In this document: positions 1-12,823 of the stretch, in pieces | Numbering within the stretch: the stretch's first letter is position 1 | How the letters are laid out: each line of letters starts with the position of its first letter | Assembly (NCBI GenBank): GCA_024742475.1 | Contig: JANSYI010000019.1 | Coordinates: forward strand, 1-64,000 | Length of the DNA: 64,000 nucleotides | From: a bacterium | GTDB taxonomy: Bacteria; Myxococcota_A; Polyangia; Nannocystales; Nannocystaceae | Reading direction: 5' to 3' | Made by a program: the position numbers and the translations under genes | The notes under the pieces: generated by a model | Databases searched by the model: none | Seen by the model: only the letters and a program-made list of their open reading frames with translations | Told to the model about the DNA's origin: nothing

Positions 1-290
1 TGCTCGCCGGGCTCGGGCGCTGTGGGACTGGGGGCGGCCCTGTCGGGCTCGAGCTCGCTTCGCTCGCCGCGCTGGGGGGCCGCGGGACTGGGGGCGGCCC
101 TGTCGGGCTCCTGCTCGCTTTGCTCGCCGGGCTCGGGCGCGGTGGGACCGGAGGCGGTCCGCTCGGGCTCGAGCTCGCTTCGCTCGCCGGGTTCGGGCGC
201 TGTGGTCGTATCGCGCTCCAGCGCTTCGCTTGCCGGCCTCGGGCACCGTGGTCGTATCGCGCTCGAGCTCGCTTTGCGTGGGGGGATCGG
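1..290. repeat. Degenerate 60-bp tandem repeat, about 4-5 units
   Basis: Positions 1-60, 61-120 and 121-180 align base for base as a 60-bp unit. The unit is built on a CCTGTCGGGCTC-type core followed by GCTCGCTT and GCTCGCCGGG. 181-290 is a more diverged continuation that keeps GGTCGTATCGCGCTC twice (about 203 and 250). The array continues off the left edge. The unit length is a multiple of three, so one frame is open, but I see no ribosome binding site or codon bias that would make it a gene. A 35-nt stretch at 97-131 recurs with one mismatch at 16302-16336, so this belongs to a dispersed repeat family of the genome. Confidence 0.8.
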
Positions 291-292
291 GC

Positions 293-1102
293 ATGTTCGG
301 CGCTGAGATGGGCGGCTGGGACAGGGCGCACGATGTTGCGGAGGCGGCTGGAGAGGACCTCTACGTCGACCCAGACAGCGGGTACAGGGTGTTCACGCGT
401 GGGGGGCTACTGCGGCGCGGCGTGTGCTGCGGGTCGGGGTGCCGGCACTGTCCCTACGACCGCAAGGGGCAGCGCTCGCCGCAGCCTCGGTGGCGGGCCA
501 GTGTGTCGCCGCGCGGGTGTGAGGTGGACGTCTTGTCGTGGAGCGGCGGCAAGGACAGCTACCTCGCCTGGCTCGACCTTCGCGCCCAGGCCAAGCGTCC
601 GACGGTGCTGCTGACGACGCATGACGCGGACAGCGAACTGATCGCGCACCAAGATCTGCACGCCCAGGTGATCGAAGCGCAGGCGCAGGCGCTACGCGCC
701 GATCTGATCACCGTGCCGCTGCACCCCAGCGTCAGCTACGACGCCGCCATCACCCTCGCGCTCGACATGGTGGCAGCACGGCACCGTGTGCGTCGCCTCG
801 TCTTCGGTGACCTTCACCTGCAGGAGATTCGTCAGTGGCGAGAGGACACCTTCGGCGCGTGGCTCGAGGCGCGGCAGGCCTCGCTGCACTTTCCGCTGTG
901 GCACGCCAACCCGACGGACTTGCTGCGCCGCCTCGAGGCATCGGGGGCGACGGCGACGCTCAGCGCGACGCCTGCGGGGTGGGGCAGGGTGGGTCAGCGC
1001 TTCGACGCGGACTTCGTCGCCAGCTTGCCGCCGCAGGTGGATCCGTTCGGTGAGAACGGCGAGTTCCACACGCGGATCGACCTCACTTCGTGTGGTCCTT
1101 GA
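293..1102 (+). CDS. Dph6-like PP-loop ATPase fused to an N-terminal DUF5522 cysteine motif
   Basis: A 269-residue protein. Residues 21-56 form a DUF5522-type module (YVDPDSGYRVFT, then CCGSGCRHCPY with Cys 45, 46, 50 and 53). It is followed by a PP-loop ATP pyrophosphatase with SGGKDS at 84-89 and the C-terminal DPFGENGEFHT signature of the diphthine-ammonia ligase (Dph6/MJ0570) family. The family activates a carboxylate or similar group with ATP. Bacteria do not make diphthamide, so the substrate here is unknown. The ATG at 293 is chosen because it lies just past the tandem repeat; ATG 308 is also possible. The last 20 bp overlap the convergent sigma54 activator. The four-Cys motif could hold a metal (inference). 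Confidence 0.8.
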   Translation: MFGAEMGGWDRAHDVAEAAGEDLYVDPDSGYRVFTRGGLLRRGVCCGSGCRHCPYDRKGQRSPQPRWRASVSPRGCEVDVLSWSGGKDSYLAWLDLRAQAKRPTVLLTTHDADSELIAHQDLHAQVIEAQAQALRADLITVPLHPSVSYDAAITLALDMVAARHRVRRLVFGDLHLQEIRQWREDTFGAWLEARQASLHFPLWHANPTDLLRRLEASGATATLSATPAGWGRVGQRFDADFVASLPPQVDPFGENGEFHTRIDLTSCGP

Positions 1103-2954
1103 GCTTGCGGTAGAGCGTGGTGCGGTCGATGCCCAGCAGCGCCGCGGCGCGGGCCTTGTTGCCCCCGGTGGCCGTGAGCGCGGCGGCGATCGCTTCGCGC
1201 TCGAGCTCGGCGAGCGTTCGAATGGTGCCCGGTGTCACCGCAGGACCGGCGGTGACACCGGCCGACCCGCCCTTGGGTGCGGCGTGCTGCATCTCTGGGG
1301 GCAGGTCGTCGAGCTCGAGGATCGCGCCGTCGCCGAGCACGAGGGCCCGCTCGACCATGTTGCGGAGCTCTCGTACGTTGCCCGGCCAGGGGTAGCGCTG
1401 CATGACCGCGAGCGCGTCGGGTGCAATGCCGTCGATCCGCCGTCCCATCGTCTCGCCGATCGCGTTTGCGAAGAACTGGACGAGTGGCTCGATGTCGTCG
1501 GCCCGCTCGCGCAGCGGCGCGAGCTCGGTCTGGATGACCGAGAGGCGGTAGAGAAGGTCTTGGCGGAACGTGCCCTGCTCGACCATCTGCGCGAGGTCGC
1601 GGTGGGTCGCCGCGATGAGGCGAACGGCGACCGACTGTTCCCCGGTGCCGCCGACCTTGGTGAAGGTGCGCGTCTCGAGCACGCGGAGCATGCGGGCTTG
1701 GGTCTGCAGGCTCATCTCCCCGATCTCGTCGAGGAAGAGAGTGCCGCCATCGGCCCGCGCGAAGACGCCGTCGTGGCTGTTCACGGCGCCCGTGAAGGCG
1801 CCCTTCTCGTGCCCGAACAGCTCGCTCTCGAGCAGCTGCTCGGGGATCGCGGCGCAGTTGATCGCGACGAATGGCCCGCCGGACACCTTGGACATCGCGT
1901 GCAGCATCGCGGCGGCGAGCTCCTTGCCCGTGCCGGACTCGCCCCGCAGCAGCACCGTGGCCCCGGTGGGCGCGACCCGCTCGACGAACACCTGCAAGCG
2001 GGTGATCGCGGCGGAGCGGCCGATGATCCTCGGCATGCTGCCGCCGCCGCCGCCCGGTCGCGTGCTCGAGCTCTTGCTCGCGGCCTCGAGCTGGTTGCGC
2101 TCGCTGGCACCCTGTCCGAACGCCGAGATCAGGTGCGCGGCGCAGACCAGCAGCAGGAGCGCGTCGTGGTCGTGTCGTCCCTGCAGCGCCTCCTGGGCGC
2201 CCCACTCGACGTAGAAGACCAGGCCCGAGGTCGGGGCGGCCATGGCTCCGACGATGCCGCGCAGCAGCACCGAGCGGCGGTCGGCCAGGTCCGGCTCGGC
2301 GCCGACGTCCCGCACCCAAAACGCCTTGGTCTCGCGGGCGACCCGGTCGAGCAGGGCCTTCGAGACGGCGAGATCGAGGACCGTGCCGTCGGTCGCGGCG
2401 GAGAGGACGTCGCTGCCGTCGGTGCTCAGCACGAGCGCACGAGAGGCCGGGAGGGCCTGCAGCGCCCACTGGCTCGCCTCGCGATACACCGCCTGCAGCG
2501 AGCCGCAGCGCGCCAGCCGGTCGCCCAGCGCGGCCAGAGCGGCCAGGCGGTTGGGGCCCTTGGGGCCGGCGTCGAGCCGGGCGTCGAGCTCTACGGTCGT
2601 GCGGCCCTCGGACTGCGGTGAGGGCTCGGCGAGGGCCGCCTCGAAGGCCAGCGTCGTGTTGCCCAGGGTGAGAGTCTCGCCCACCTCGAGGGTCGCCCCC
2701 GCGGCCAGATTGGTGCGCTGCCCGGCCCGAAGTGTCCATACCGGGTTGACCCCCTTGAGCTCGGCGAGCTGGGCCACCGCGTGGCCGTCGGCGCTCTGGC
2801 TGGCCCGCAGGGTGAGGTGGTGCCGGGAGACCGCCGCGTCGCTGAGCTGCATGGCCTGCCCCACGCCGCGCCCGACGGTCAGCGGGGCGTCCGAAAGCTC
2901 TGCCGCTCGGCCCTTGTCGGGACCTGCCGCCACGACCACGCGCATCGAGGGCAC
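1083..2954 (-). CDS. Sigma54-dependent activator with FHA and GAF-like sensor regions
   Basis: A 623-residue enhancer-binding protein. The N-terminal FHA domain (about 22-100, with VGRG and SRHH) should read phosphothreonine. A GAF-like region follows (about 140-280). The AAA+ domain has Walker A GESGTGKE (338-345), the sigma54-contact loop GAFTGA (385-390), Walker B GGTLFLDE (403-410) and GNVRELRN (525-532). A Fis-type HTH ends the protein (584-620). FHA-EBP proteins of this design are typical of myxobacteria and normally act downstream of Ser/Thr kinases. GTG 2954 is used; ATG 2945 (Met4) is an alternative. A TACAGT hexamer sits 5 bp before the GTG. It overlaps the convergent PP-loop gene by 20 bp. 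Its target promoters are not evident here. Confidence 0.92.
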   Translation of the reverse strand: MPSMRVVVAAGPDKGRAAELSDAPLTVGRGVGQAMQLSDAAVSRHHLTLRASQSADGHAVAQLAELKGVNPVWTLRAGQRTNLAAGATLEVGETLTLGNTTLAFEAALAEPSPQSEGRTTVELDARLDAGPKGPNRLAALAALGDRLARCGSLQAVYREASQWALQALPASRALVLSTDGSDVLSAATDGTVLDLAVSKALLDRVARETKAFWVRDVGAEPDLADRRSVLLRGIVGAMAAPTSGLVFYVEWGAQEALQGRHDHDALLLLVCAAHLISAFGQGASERNQLEAASKSSSTRPGGGGGSMPRIIGRSAAITRLQVFVERVAPTGATVLLRGESGTGKELAAAMLHAMSKVSGGPFVAINCAAIPEQLLESELFGHEKGAFTGAVNSHDGVFARADGGTLFLDEIGEMSLQTQARMLRVLETRTFTKVGGTGEQSVAVRLIAATHRDLAQMVEQGTFRQDLLYRLSVIQTELAPLRERADDIEPLVQFFANAIGETMGRRIDGIAPDALAVMQRYPWPGNVRELRNMVERALVLGDGAILELDDLPPEMQHAAPKGGSAGVTAGPAVTPGTIRTLAELEREAIAAALTATGGNKARAAALLGIDRTTLYRKLKDHTK

Positions 2955-2959
2955 GGCTC

Positions 2960-2965
2960 ACTGTA
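2960..2965 (-). promoter_or_regulatory. -10-like hexamer TACAGT for the sigma54 activator
   Basis: On the minus strand TACAGT lies 5 bp before GTG 2954. That spacing would put transcription start at or next to the start codon. No clear -35 element was found. Confidence 0.4.
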
Positions 2966-3003
2966 GCGTTGGGCGACCGGCCGCGCCAAGTGCGTTGCGG
3001 CCG

Positions 3004-3031
3004 TTGACAGCCCGGTGCCGGGTGTTACCGT
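3004..3031 (+). promoter_or_regulatory. lon promoter, TTGACA-N16-TACCGT
   Basis: A perfect -35 TTGACA (3004-3009) is followed after 16 bp by TACCGT (3026-3031), about 27 bp before the lon ATG. The same TTGACA-N16 arrangement precedes dnaK at 5493-5520. Confidence 0.6.
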
Positions 3032-3058
3032 TGCCCGCCTGCAAAACGGCCATAACGC

Positions 3059-5449
<2,391 letters not shown>

Positions 5450-5492
5450 GCCGTCCTCGCGGCGCGCGACCAGACGCGTGGCCCGGCCGGGG

Positions 5493-5520
5493 TTGACACC
5501 CCCGCGCCGGGGCTTAGGTT
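5493..5520 (+). promoter_or_regulatory. dnaK promoter, TTGACA-N16-TAGGTT
   Basis: TTGACA (5493-5498) and TAGGTT (5515-5520) are separated by 16 bp in the lon-dnaK gap. The leader to the dnaK ATG would be about 138 nt, unusually long for this window. No CIRCE inverted repeat was recognised. Confidence 0.6.
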
Positions 5521-5664
5521 CGGGCCCAAGTCAGGACGTCGCCCCCGACGCCTTGGCCCGAGCCTCCCGCGGACCCCTTCCGCAGGCCGGTCACGCCAGA
5601 GGCCGGATGAGTTTCCCCAACACGTAAGCAACATCGAGTTTCATCGGAAAGGACAGACCCACAG

Positions 5665-7611
<1,947 letters not shown>

Positions 7612-7638
7612 CGCCGCGACGGGTCACGTCGACGAAGC

Positions 7639-7673
7639 AAGGAGCCTGTCCCGCTGGGGCAGGCTCCTTCTTC
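7639..7673. terminator. Terminator between dnaK and the convergent lipoprotein gene
   Basis: AAGGAGCCTG (7639-7648) pairs with CAGGCTCCTT (7660-7669), extended by an inner CCC/GGG. This gives a stem of about 14 bp with a 3-nt loop, followed by a pyrimidine-rich CTTCTTC tail. It can serve both convergent genes. Confidence 0.85.
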
Positions 7674-7698
7674 ATTGGTTCTCCGGTGGACGCGTCGC

Positions 7699-8688
7699 TC
7701 AGCCGAGGCCGTCGTAGCAGACGCCCCACTCTTGATTGACATCCCAGACGGTCGGGTCGAGCGCGACGCAGTCGTCGAGGCCGCCAGGGCACTGGGCGAA
7801 GGAGGTGCACCACTGCAGGCAGTAGACGTTGGTGCCGACGTTGACACAGACGTGCCCGGGCCCGCAGTCGCCGTTGTCGACGCAAAAGGCGTACTGACCG
7901 CCCACGCCCACCGGGCCCGCGCACTGCGCTTCTTCGCCGAAGGTCTCCACGGGGAAACACGACTCGCTGGGCCCGCAGTCGAGCCCCGGGTTGCCGGGGT
8001 CGCAGCCGCAGCCGTCATCGACCGGGCCGTTGCAGTCGTCGTCGATGCCATTGCCGCAGATGTCGTCGGCCGCAGGGGTGACGTCCCCGTCGCAGATGAG
8101 CGCCCCGTTGAGGCAGGTGAGCGTGCCCGGCTGGCAGGGCCCGCTGAGCCCGGTGTTGCACGCTCCGCCGCCGCCGGGGTCACCGTCGTCGGACGAGCCG
8201 TTGCAGTCGTTGTCTTCGCCGTCGCACGTCTCTGCGGATTCGGGCAGGATCTCTCCGTCGCAGACGCCATCCCACGTGCCGTCCACTCCGCACATCTCGG
8301 TGCCCGCCGTGCAGATGCCGACGTTCTCGGTGTTGCTCGGGCCGGTGTAGCAGCTGCGGGTCTCGCCCGGCTCACAGTCGATGGAGCCGCCGGTCGTGCC
8401 GTCGGTGGTCGGCGTGCCGGTCGTCGGGTCGTCGGTGTCCGAGCCCGGCGCGTCGCCGCCGGTCTCGTCGTCTCCGGTCGTGGGGGTCACCGAGTCGGAG
8501 ACGCCGCCGGTGCCCACGGTGGGGTCATCCTCGCCGCTCGAGGCGGTCTGCGCCGTGTTCTCGGTGGTCACGCCCGAGCCGGGGTCGGGGGGACCGAAGG
8601 TGAAGCTCTCCGCGCTCTCCACGCCCTGGCTGCAGGCGCTGAGGCTCGAGATGAGTGCGAGACCATGAAGTAAGCCAAACCGCGTCAC
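7699..8688 (-). CDS. Cys-rich lipoprotein with MopE-type metal-binding motifs
   Basis: A 329-residue predicted lipoprotein. The GTG at 8688 is preferred over an upstream ATG at 8742 because it has GGAG six bases upstream and gives a compact signal peptide (MTRFGLLHGLALISSLSAC) with a lipobox Cys at residue 19. A Thr/Gly/Asp-rich linker follows. Next come two repeats of the Cu-binding MopE/putative metal-binding type (CDGEDNDCNG and CGNGIDDDCNG), then a cysteine-rich C-terminal module. It is probably surface or outer-membrane attached. The ligand is not known; the family name refers to copper-repressible MopE-like proteins. Such proteins are abundant in Nannocystaceae. It is divergent from the MepA gene. 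Confidence 0.85.
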   Translation of the reverse strand: MTRFGLLHGLALISSLSACSQGVESAESFTFGPPDPGSGVTTENTAQTASSGEDDPTVGTGGVSDSVTPTTGDDETGGDAPGSDTDDPTTGTPTTDGTTGGSIDCEPGETRSCYTGPSNTENVGICTAGTEMCGVDGTWDGVCDGEILPESAETCDGEDNDCNGSSDDGDPGGGGACNTGLSGPCQPGTLTCLNGALICDGDVTPAADDICGNGIDDDCNGPVDDGCGCDPGNPGLDCGPSESCFPVETFGEEAQCAGPVGVGGQYAFCVDNGDCGPGHVCVNVGTNVYCLQWCTSFAQCPGGLDDCVALDPTVWDVNQEWGVCYDGLG

Positions 8689-8761
8689 GAACTCCAAAGC
8701 ATAACGGCGAGGCCGGGCCGCTCCAAATCGCGGGTTCTCCAAGGGTCGGGGAACATCCTGC

Positions 8762-8767
8762 TAGACT
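8762..8767 (+). promoter_or_regulatory. -10-like hexamer TAGACT for the MepA-type gene
   Basis: TAGACT lies 10 bp before GTG 8778 in the 89-bp divergent gap. No convincing -35 was seen. Confidence 0.45.
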
Positions 8768-8777
8768 CGCGCCTACG

Positions 8778-9629
8778 GTGTGGAGACGAGTCGCTGCCGC
8801 GATCGCGGCCTCGAGCCTGCTTGGATGTGCCGGTCCCAACCTGTTCACGGACCTGGGGAGCGTGTCCACCGGGACCGTCAATCGCGGACGGATCCGCAAC
8901 CCCGCGCGGATGCCGGTCACGGGCAAGGGATGGCGCGTGCCTCCGCGCTGGAAGCGCCGTGGGTTCCAGTGGGCTACCGACGAGCTCATCGCCGCGGTAC
9001 AGCGGGCGGCGGGCCGGGTTCGCAGCTTCGACCGTCGGGCGGTGCTCGGTGTCGCGGACTTCTCGCGCAAGACCGGCGGCGCGTCCGCCTGGCACAGCTC
9101 GCACAACGCCGGGCGGGACGTCGACCTGCTCTTCTACACTCGCGATACCAAGGGGCGCCCGCTCCCTCCCTTCGAGGAGGGGATGGTCAAGTTCGACCGC
9201 AAGGGCAAGCCCGTGGCCAACGAGCGGCAGCCCTACGAGGACGAGGGGTGGGAGGACCGCCTGTTCGACGCGCGGCGCAACTGGCAGCTCGTCGAGGCGC
9301 TGCTCACCGACGCCTCGGTGCGCGTCCAGTGGATCTTCGTCAGTGACGACATCAGGGCGCACCTCCTGCAATGGGCCCGGCGGCACGATCGGCCGCAGTG
9401 GCTCATCGACTACGCGCGCACCGTCATGCGGCAGCCGGGCGACTCCGCGCCGCACGACGATCACTTTCATGTGCGCGTATACTGCACGCGGGCGGACCGG
9501 TTTCACGGCTGCCGTGACTCGGGGCCGGTCTGGCAGCACGAGAAGAAGACCTTCAAGTACCACGGCCCCGAGCGCTACGATCCGCTCGCCTGGCGCCTCC
9601 TGCTCGGGCCGCCACGCACGCTGCTATGA
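8778..9629 (+). CDS. MepA-like (M74) murein endopeptidase, predicted lipoprotein
   Basis: A 283-residue protein resembling penicillin-insensitive murein endopeptidase MepA, a zinc LAS-fold enzyme that cuts D-Ala-mDAP cross-links. Zinc-ligand motifs are present: HSSHNAGRDVDL (His and Asp ligands) and HDDHFHVRVYC near the C-terminus. GTG 8778 is chosen because it starts a lipoprotein signal (MWRRVAAAIAASSLLGC) with the lipobox Cys at 17; open frame extends upstream to 8655 but would overlap the divergent gene. A TAGACT hexamer lies 10 bp before the GTG. Acylation would tether the enzyme facing the periplasm, whereas E. coli MepA is soluble and periplasmic. Confidence 0.88.
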   Translation: MWRRVAAAIAASSLLGCAGPNLFTDLGSVSTGTVNRGRIRNPARMPVTGKGWRVPPRWKRRGFQWATDELIAAVQRAAGRVRSFDRRAVLGVADFSRKTGGASAWHSSHNAGRDVDLLFYTRDTKGRPLPPFEEGMVKFDRKGKPVANERQPYEDEGWEDRLFDARRNWQLVEALLTDASVRVQWIFVSDDIRAHLLQWARRHDRPQWLIDYARTVMRQPGDSAPHDDHFHVRVYCTRADRFHGCRDSGPVWQHEKKTFKYHGPERYDPLAWRLLLGPPRTLL

Positions 9630-9665
9630 CATGTCCGTCGCGTCGGGAGCGGCTTGACGGAAACT

Positions 9666-9686
9666 GCCCAGCCCGTCAGGCTGGGC
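9666..9686 (+). other. Perfect 8-bp hairpin immediately before the kinase start codon
   Basis: GCCCAGCC (9666-9673) and GGCTGGGC (9679-9686) flank CGTCA and end 4 nt before GTG 9691. There is no T-tract. TTGACG at 9654-9659 and CAGGCT at 9677-9682 (17-bp spacing) overlap it, so the inverted repeat could be an operator on a leaderless promoter or an RNA structure hiding the start. Confidence 0.6.
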
Positions 9687-9690
9687 ACCC

Positions 9691-11532
9691 GTGATTCAAC
9701 GGGTTGGAGACTACGAACTCGTCCGCCGGATCGGAGCCGGCGGCATGGCAGAGGTCTGGATGGGCCGCCGCCAAGGGGTTGGTGGTGCCACCAAGTCGGT
9801 CGCGGTGAAGTTCATCATCCCGTCCAAGACCAACAGCGAGCGGCACCGAGAGATGTTTCTCTCCGAAGCCCGGCTGTCGATGATGCTGTCCCACAGCAAC
9901 GTCATCCAGGTCTTCGACGCCGGCGAAGACGAGGGCCGGCTGTACATGGTGATGGAGTGGGTCGACGGCATGAACCTCGCCCAGCTCCTCGCGCACATGC
10001 GCAACGAGGGCAAGACTCCGTCCCTGTCCCTAGGGGGCTATGTCATCGGCGAGGTGCTCAAGGGCCTCTCGTACGCCCACAACCTCTACCACGAGGGCCG
10101 GCAGATCACGATCGTCCACCGCGACATCTCCCCGCAGAACGTGCTCGTGAGCGTCTCGGGCGAGGTCAAGCTGCTCGACTTCGGTGTCGCACGCCTCGCC
10201 CAAGAGGAGACCTCGGGCGTGCACATCAAGGGCAAGCTCCGCTACATGGCGCCCGAGCACCTCGGCGGCAGCTCCAAGGCGCCTACCGTCGATGTCTACG
10301 GCGCGGGCGCCATTCTTCACGAACTCATCGAAGGCACCAAGTATCGCGACGGTGCCGACGAAATGCAGCTCTACAACCAGATCTTGGGCGGCCACACCCC
10401 GCCGCTGACGCGCGCCGACACGCCGGCCGAGCTCGCGGCGCTGCGCAACACCATGCTCGACCCCGACGAGAACGCGCGGGTGCAAGGTGCCGACCTCGCC
10501 CTCGAGATGCTCGAAGCGTGGCCGGGCTACCGCAGCGCCGCCGGAGAGCTGGGTCGCGCCGTCCGGGGCTACATGGGCGTGAACTCGCCGCGTTCGGGCA
10601 TCCACATGAAGGCGGTGCCCAAGACCGTCGACGCCCATGCCGACACGGCGCCCCCCACCGCCGCCACCAACACGCGGCATCGCACGGGCACGGGCGCCAC
10701 GTCGCCGGAGCTGTCGGCGTCGATGCCCGGCGCAGGCACGGACCCCTCCGTGGGCCCTATCGGCCCGGCCGGCATGCACTCGGACATGTCGCAGCCCATC
10801 GTCATCCAGAAGAAGGGCACGTCGGCGCTGCTGCTCGGGGTGGGGGCGGGGCTGCTCGTCGCCGTGGGCGCGGTCGGAGTGGCGGTCGCCCTGCGCGGTT
10901 CGAAGGAGCCCGAGGCCGCGTCCAAGGACGCGGCCGTCGTTGCCGCAAGAGACCTGCCCGCCGGCGAGCGTGAGGCCGCGGACTCGGCAGAGCCGTCAGG
11001 CCAGGGCGAGGGCCCGGACGAGGGCGAGCAGGAGCCCGCGCCCCTCGAGGTGCCCGACGCACAGCCGTCAGAGTCTGACGCGAACTCCGACGGCGAGGGC
11101 CAGCCCGAAGCGAACGCCGAAGTCGCAGGGGCCGAAGAGTCCGAAGCGCCCCCGCAAGCTGAGGCGGAGCCCGTCGGGGCTGCCCCCGACGTCGCCGAGC
11201 AGCGGCCAAAGTCGCAGCCTCGCCGCAACCGGAAGGGGTCCAAGAGGGGCACCTCCAAGCCGGCCCCCTCGGAGAAGAAGCCCTCTCCGCCCGCGGCCAG
11301 CATGAAGGTCTCCTTGCGCCTCAAGGCCCCGCTGACGGTGGCGTACGTCAAGATCGCGGGCAAGCAGTACGTGCTCGAGCCGATGAAGCGGGTCTCGCTC
11401 CCCGTGGGCACGCACAATGTGTTGTGGCGTCCCAGCAAGGACCAGCCCTACGTCGACGGTGGGTCGGTGAAGCTCGAGGCGGGTGGCAAGAGCACCATTC
11501 GCATCACCTCGAGCGGGGCGCGTCTCGAGTAG
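9691..11532 (+). CDS. Transmembrane Hanks-type Ser/Thr protein kinase
   Basis: A 613-residue kinase. The catalytic domain covers about 7-270: glycine loop IGAGGMAEV, Lys40 in VAVK, His143-Arg144-Asp145 in HRDISPQN, Asp163 in DFGVA, and the activation segment ending YMAPE. All catalytic residues are present. A Pro/Thr-rich linker leads to one transmembrane helix (about 376-400). An acidic Glu/Pro/Ala-rich stretch follows, then a C-terminal small beta domain resembling PEGA-type modules (about 538-613). The C-terminal part should be periplasmic. The start at GTG 9691 fits the family, whose proteins begin just before GDYELVRRIG. It overlaps the convergent MFS gene by 29 bp. Confidence 0.93.
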   Translation: MIQRVGDYELVRRIGAGGMAEVWMGRRQGVGGATKSVAVKFIIPSKTNSERHREMFLSEARLSMMLSHSNVIQVFDAGEDEGRLYMVMEWVDGMNLAQLLAHMRNEGKTPSLSLGGYVIGEVLKGLSYAHNLYHEGRQITIVHRDISPQNVLVSVSGEVKLLDFGVARLAQEETSGVHIKGKLRYMAPEHLGGSSKAPTVDVYGAGAILHELIEGTKYRDGADEMQLYNQILGGHTPPLTRADTPAELAALRNTMLDPDENARVQGADLALEMLEAWPGYRSAAGELGRAVRGYMGVNSPRSGIHMKAVPKTVDAHADTAPPTAATNTRHRTGTGATSPELSASMPGAGTDPSVGPIGPAGMHSDMSQPIVIQKKGTSALLLGVGAGLLVAVGAVGVAVALRGSKEPEAASKDAAVVAARDLPAGEREAADSAEPSGQGEGPDEGEQEPAPLEVPDAQPSESDANSDGEGQPEANAEVAGAEESEAPPQAEAEPVGAAPDVAEQRPKSQPRRNRKGSKRGTSKPAPSEKKPSPPAASMKVSLRLKAPLTVAYVKIAGKQYVLEPMKRVSLPVGTHNVLWRPSKDQPYVDGGSVKLEAGGKSTIRITSSGARLE

Positions 11533-12823
11533 TCTCGCGTCGGAACATCCACGCGCACGCCCAGCCGATCGCCATGAACCCGGCGACGCAGGCATAGAAG
11601 TAGTGGTGTCCGGTCGCGCCGGCGAAGGAGTCGGTCAGCACGCCGTTGAGCGGGCCGATGAAGACATCGGGTGTATAGCCGAGCACCGACACGATGCCCG
11701 CCGCCGTGCCCGTGAGCGCGCGGTCGACCTTGGCGGCGCGGAACAGCGCGAAGTACAGCCCCCGCAGCCCGAACACCATGGTGCTCGTGGTCACCACCAT
11801 GACGAAGAGCATCCACGGGAGCGAGAGCCCGGCGATGCCCAGCGCCATCGCGGCGTAGCCGAGCGTGCCGATTCCAAAGCAGACGATGACGGCGCGTGAG
11901 ACCCCGACGCGGTCGCCGATCAAGCCGGCGCCGATCGCCGCGATGGGCCGGACCCACAGCGCGACGGTGCCCACCTGCGCCGCCGCGACGTCGTCGAAGC
12001 CAAACGCATCGCGCGCGTAGAGGCTGTAGTCGTCGAGGCTCTTGTAGCCACAGTATGCCGTCAGGACGATGCCGGTCTGCAGCCAGACCGCTCGGTTGCG
12101 GCAGACCTTTCCAACGCTGGTCCAGACCTCGCGCAGCCCGGCCGCGCGTGGCAGGACGCCAGCGGCAGCGTCGGCGCGGGGGAGGGCCGTCCATACGAGG
12201 GCGGCCGCGAGCACGGTGAACGCGGTGAAGGTGATGATGACCCAACGCAAGGCATCCGCGCGCTGCTCGAGCGTTGCGCTGCCGCTGTCCTCGGGGAGCA
12301 GGGCCGAGAACATGACGACGGTCGCCGAGCCGAGGATGGCGGCGAACAAGCCCCGACCCCCATCGAGGATGCCGAACGCACGACCCTGCGCGTGGGCGCC
12401 TCCCCAGCTTCGCGCGACGCGAATCATCGGCGACCAGAAGAGGAGGATCGTCGTGATGCCCCAGTATCCGAACAAGGCGGTGAGCGTCGCAGCTGTGGGG
12501 ATCTGTGCGTATACGATGCCGCCGAGCGCGGTGCCCACGAGCGCGGCGGCCATCAGGACCCGCGCCGGGTAGCGGTCGGCCAGGGGGCCTCCGGGGAGGT
12601 AGGCCGCCATCGCGAGCACGCCATACAAGGAGAAGGCGGCTCCGAGCTGGAGGTTGGTGATGCCGAAGACGTCGAGCAGGGTGGGGCGGAACACCCGCAC
12701 CACCACGAAGGGGAGTCCGAAGATCGCCTCCCCGGCGACGATGAGCGCAAGCATCGTCAAGATGCGACGTCGCTGGGCCTGAGCGGGTCCTTCCGTCACG
12801 GGGTCACGCGCCAGCTGCGGCAT
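11504..12823 (-). CDS. MFS transporter
   Basis: A 439-residue polytopic inner-membrane protein with about 12 hydrophobic helices. The loop 2-3 motif LPGGPLADRYPARVL matches MFS motif A, and GLIGDRVGV between helices 8 and 9 matches its second-half counterpart. ATG 12823 is used; the frame stays open to 12850 (TTG) but that adds only Arg-rich residues. The substrate cannot be deduced: no strong subfamily signature was recognised. It stands alone on the minus strand, convergent with the kinase gene (29-bp overlap). Confidence 0.85.
   Translation of the reverse strand: MPQLARDPVTEGPAQAQRRRILTMLALIVAGEAIFGLPFVVVRVFRPTLLDVFGITNLQLGAAFSLYGVLAMAAYLPGGPLADRYPARVLMAAALVGTALGGIVYAQIPTAATLTALFGYWGITTILLFWSPMIRVARSWGGAHAQGRAFGILDGGRGLFAAILGSATVVMFSALLPEDSGSATLEQRADALRWVIITFTAFTVLAAALVWTALPRADAAAGVLPRAAGLREVWTSVGKVCRNRAVWLQTGIVLTAYCGYKSLDDYSLYARDAFGFDDVAAAQVGTVALWVRPIAAIGAGLIGDRVGVSRAVIVCFGIGTLGYAAMALGIAGLSLPWMLFVMVVTTSTMVFGLRGLYFALFRAAKVDRALTGTAAGIVSVLGYTPDVFIGPLNGVLTDSFAGATGHHYFYACVAGFMAIGWACAWMFRRETTRDAPRSR

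Noticed and set aside
22..306. A 94-codon gene across the left-edge repeats
   Set aside because: The frame is open only because the repeat unit is 60 bp and GC-rich; no ribosome binding site, and the downstream PP-loop gene starts within it.
5450..5664. CIRCE element or E. coli-type heat-shock promoter before dnaK
   Set aside because: No TTAGCACTC-N9-GAGTGCTAA repeat or sigma32-type CCCCAT -10 could be found.
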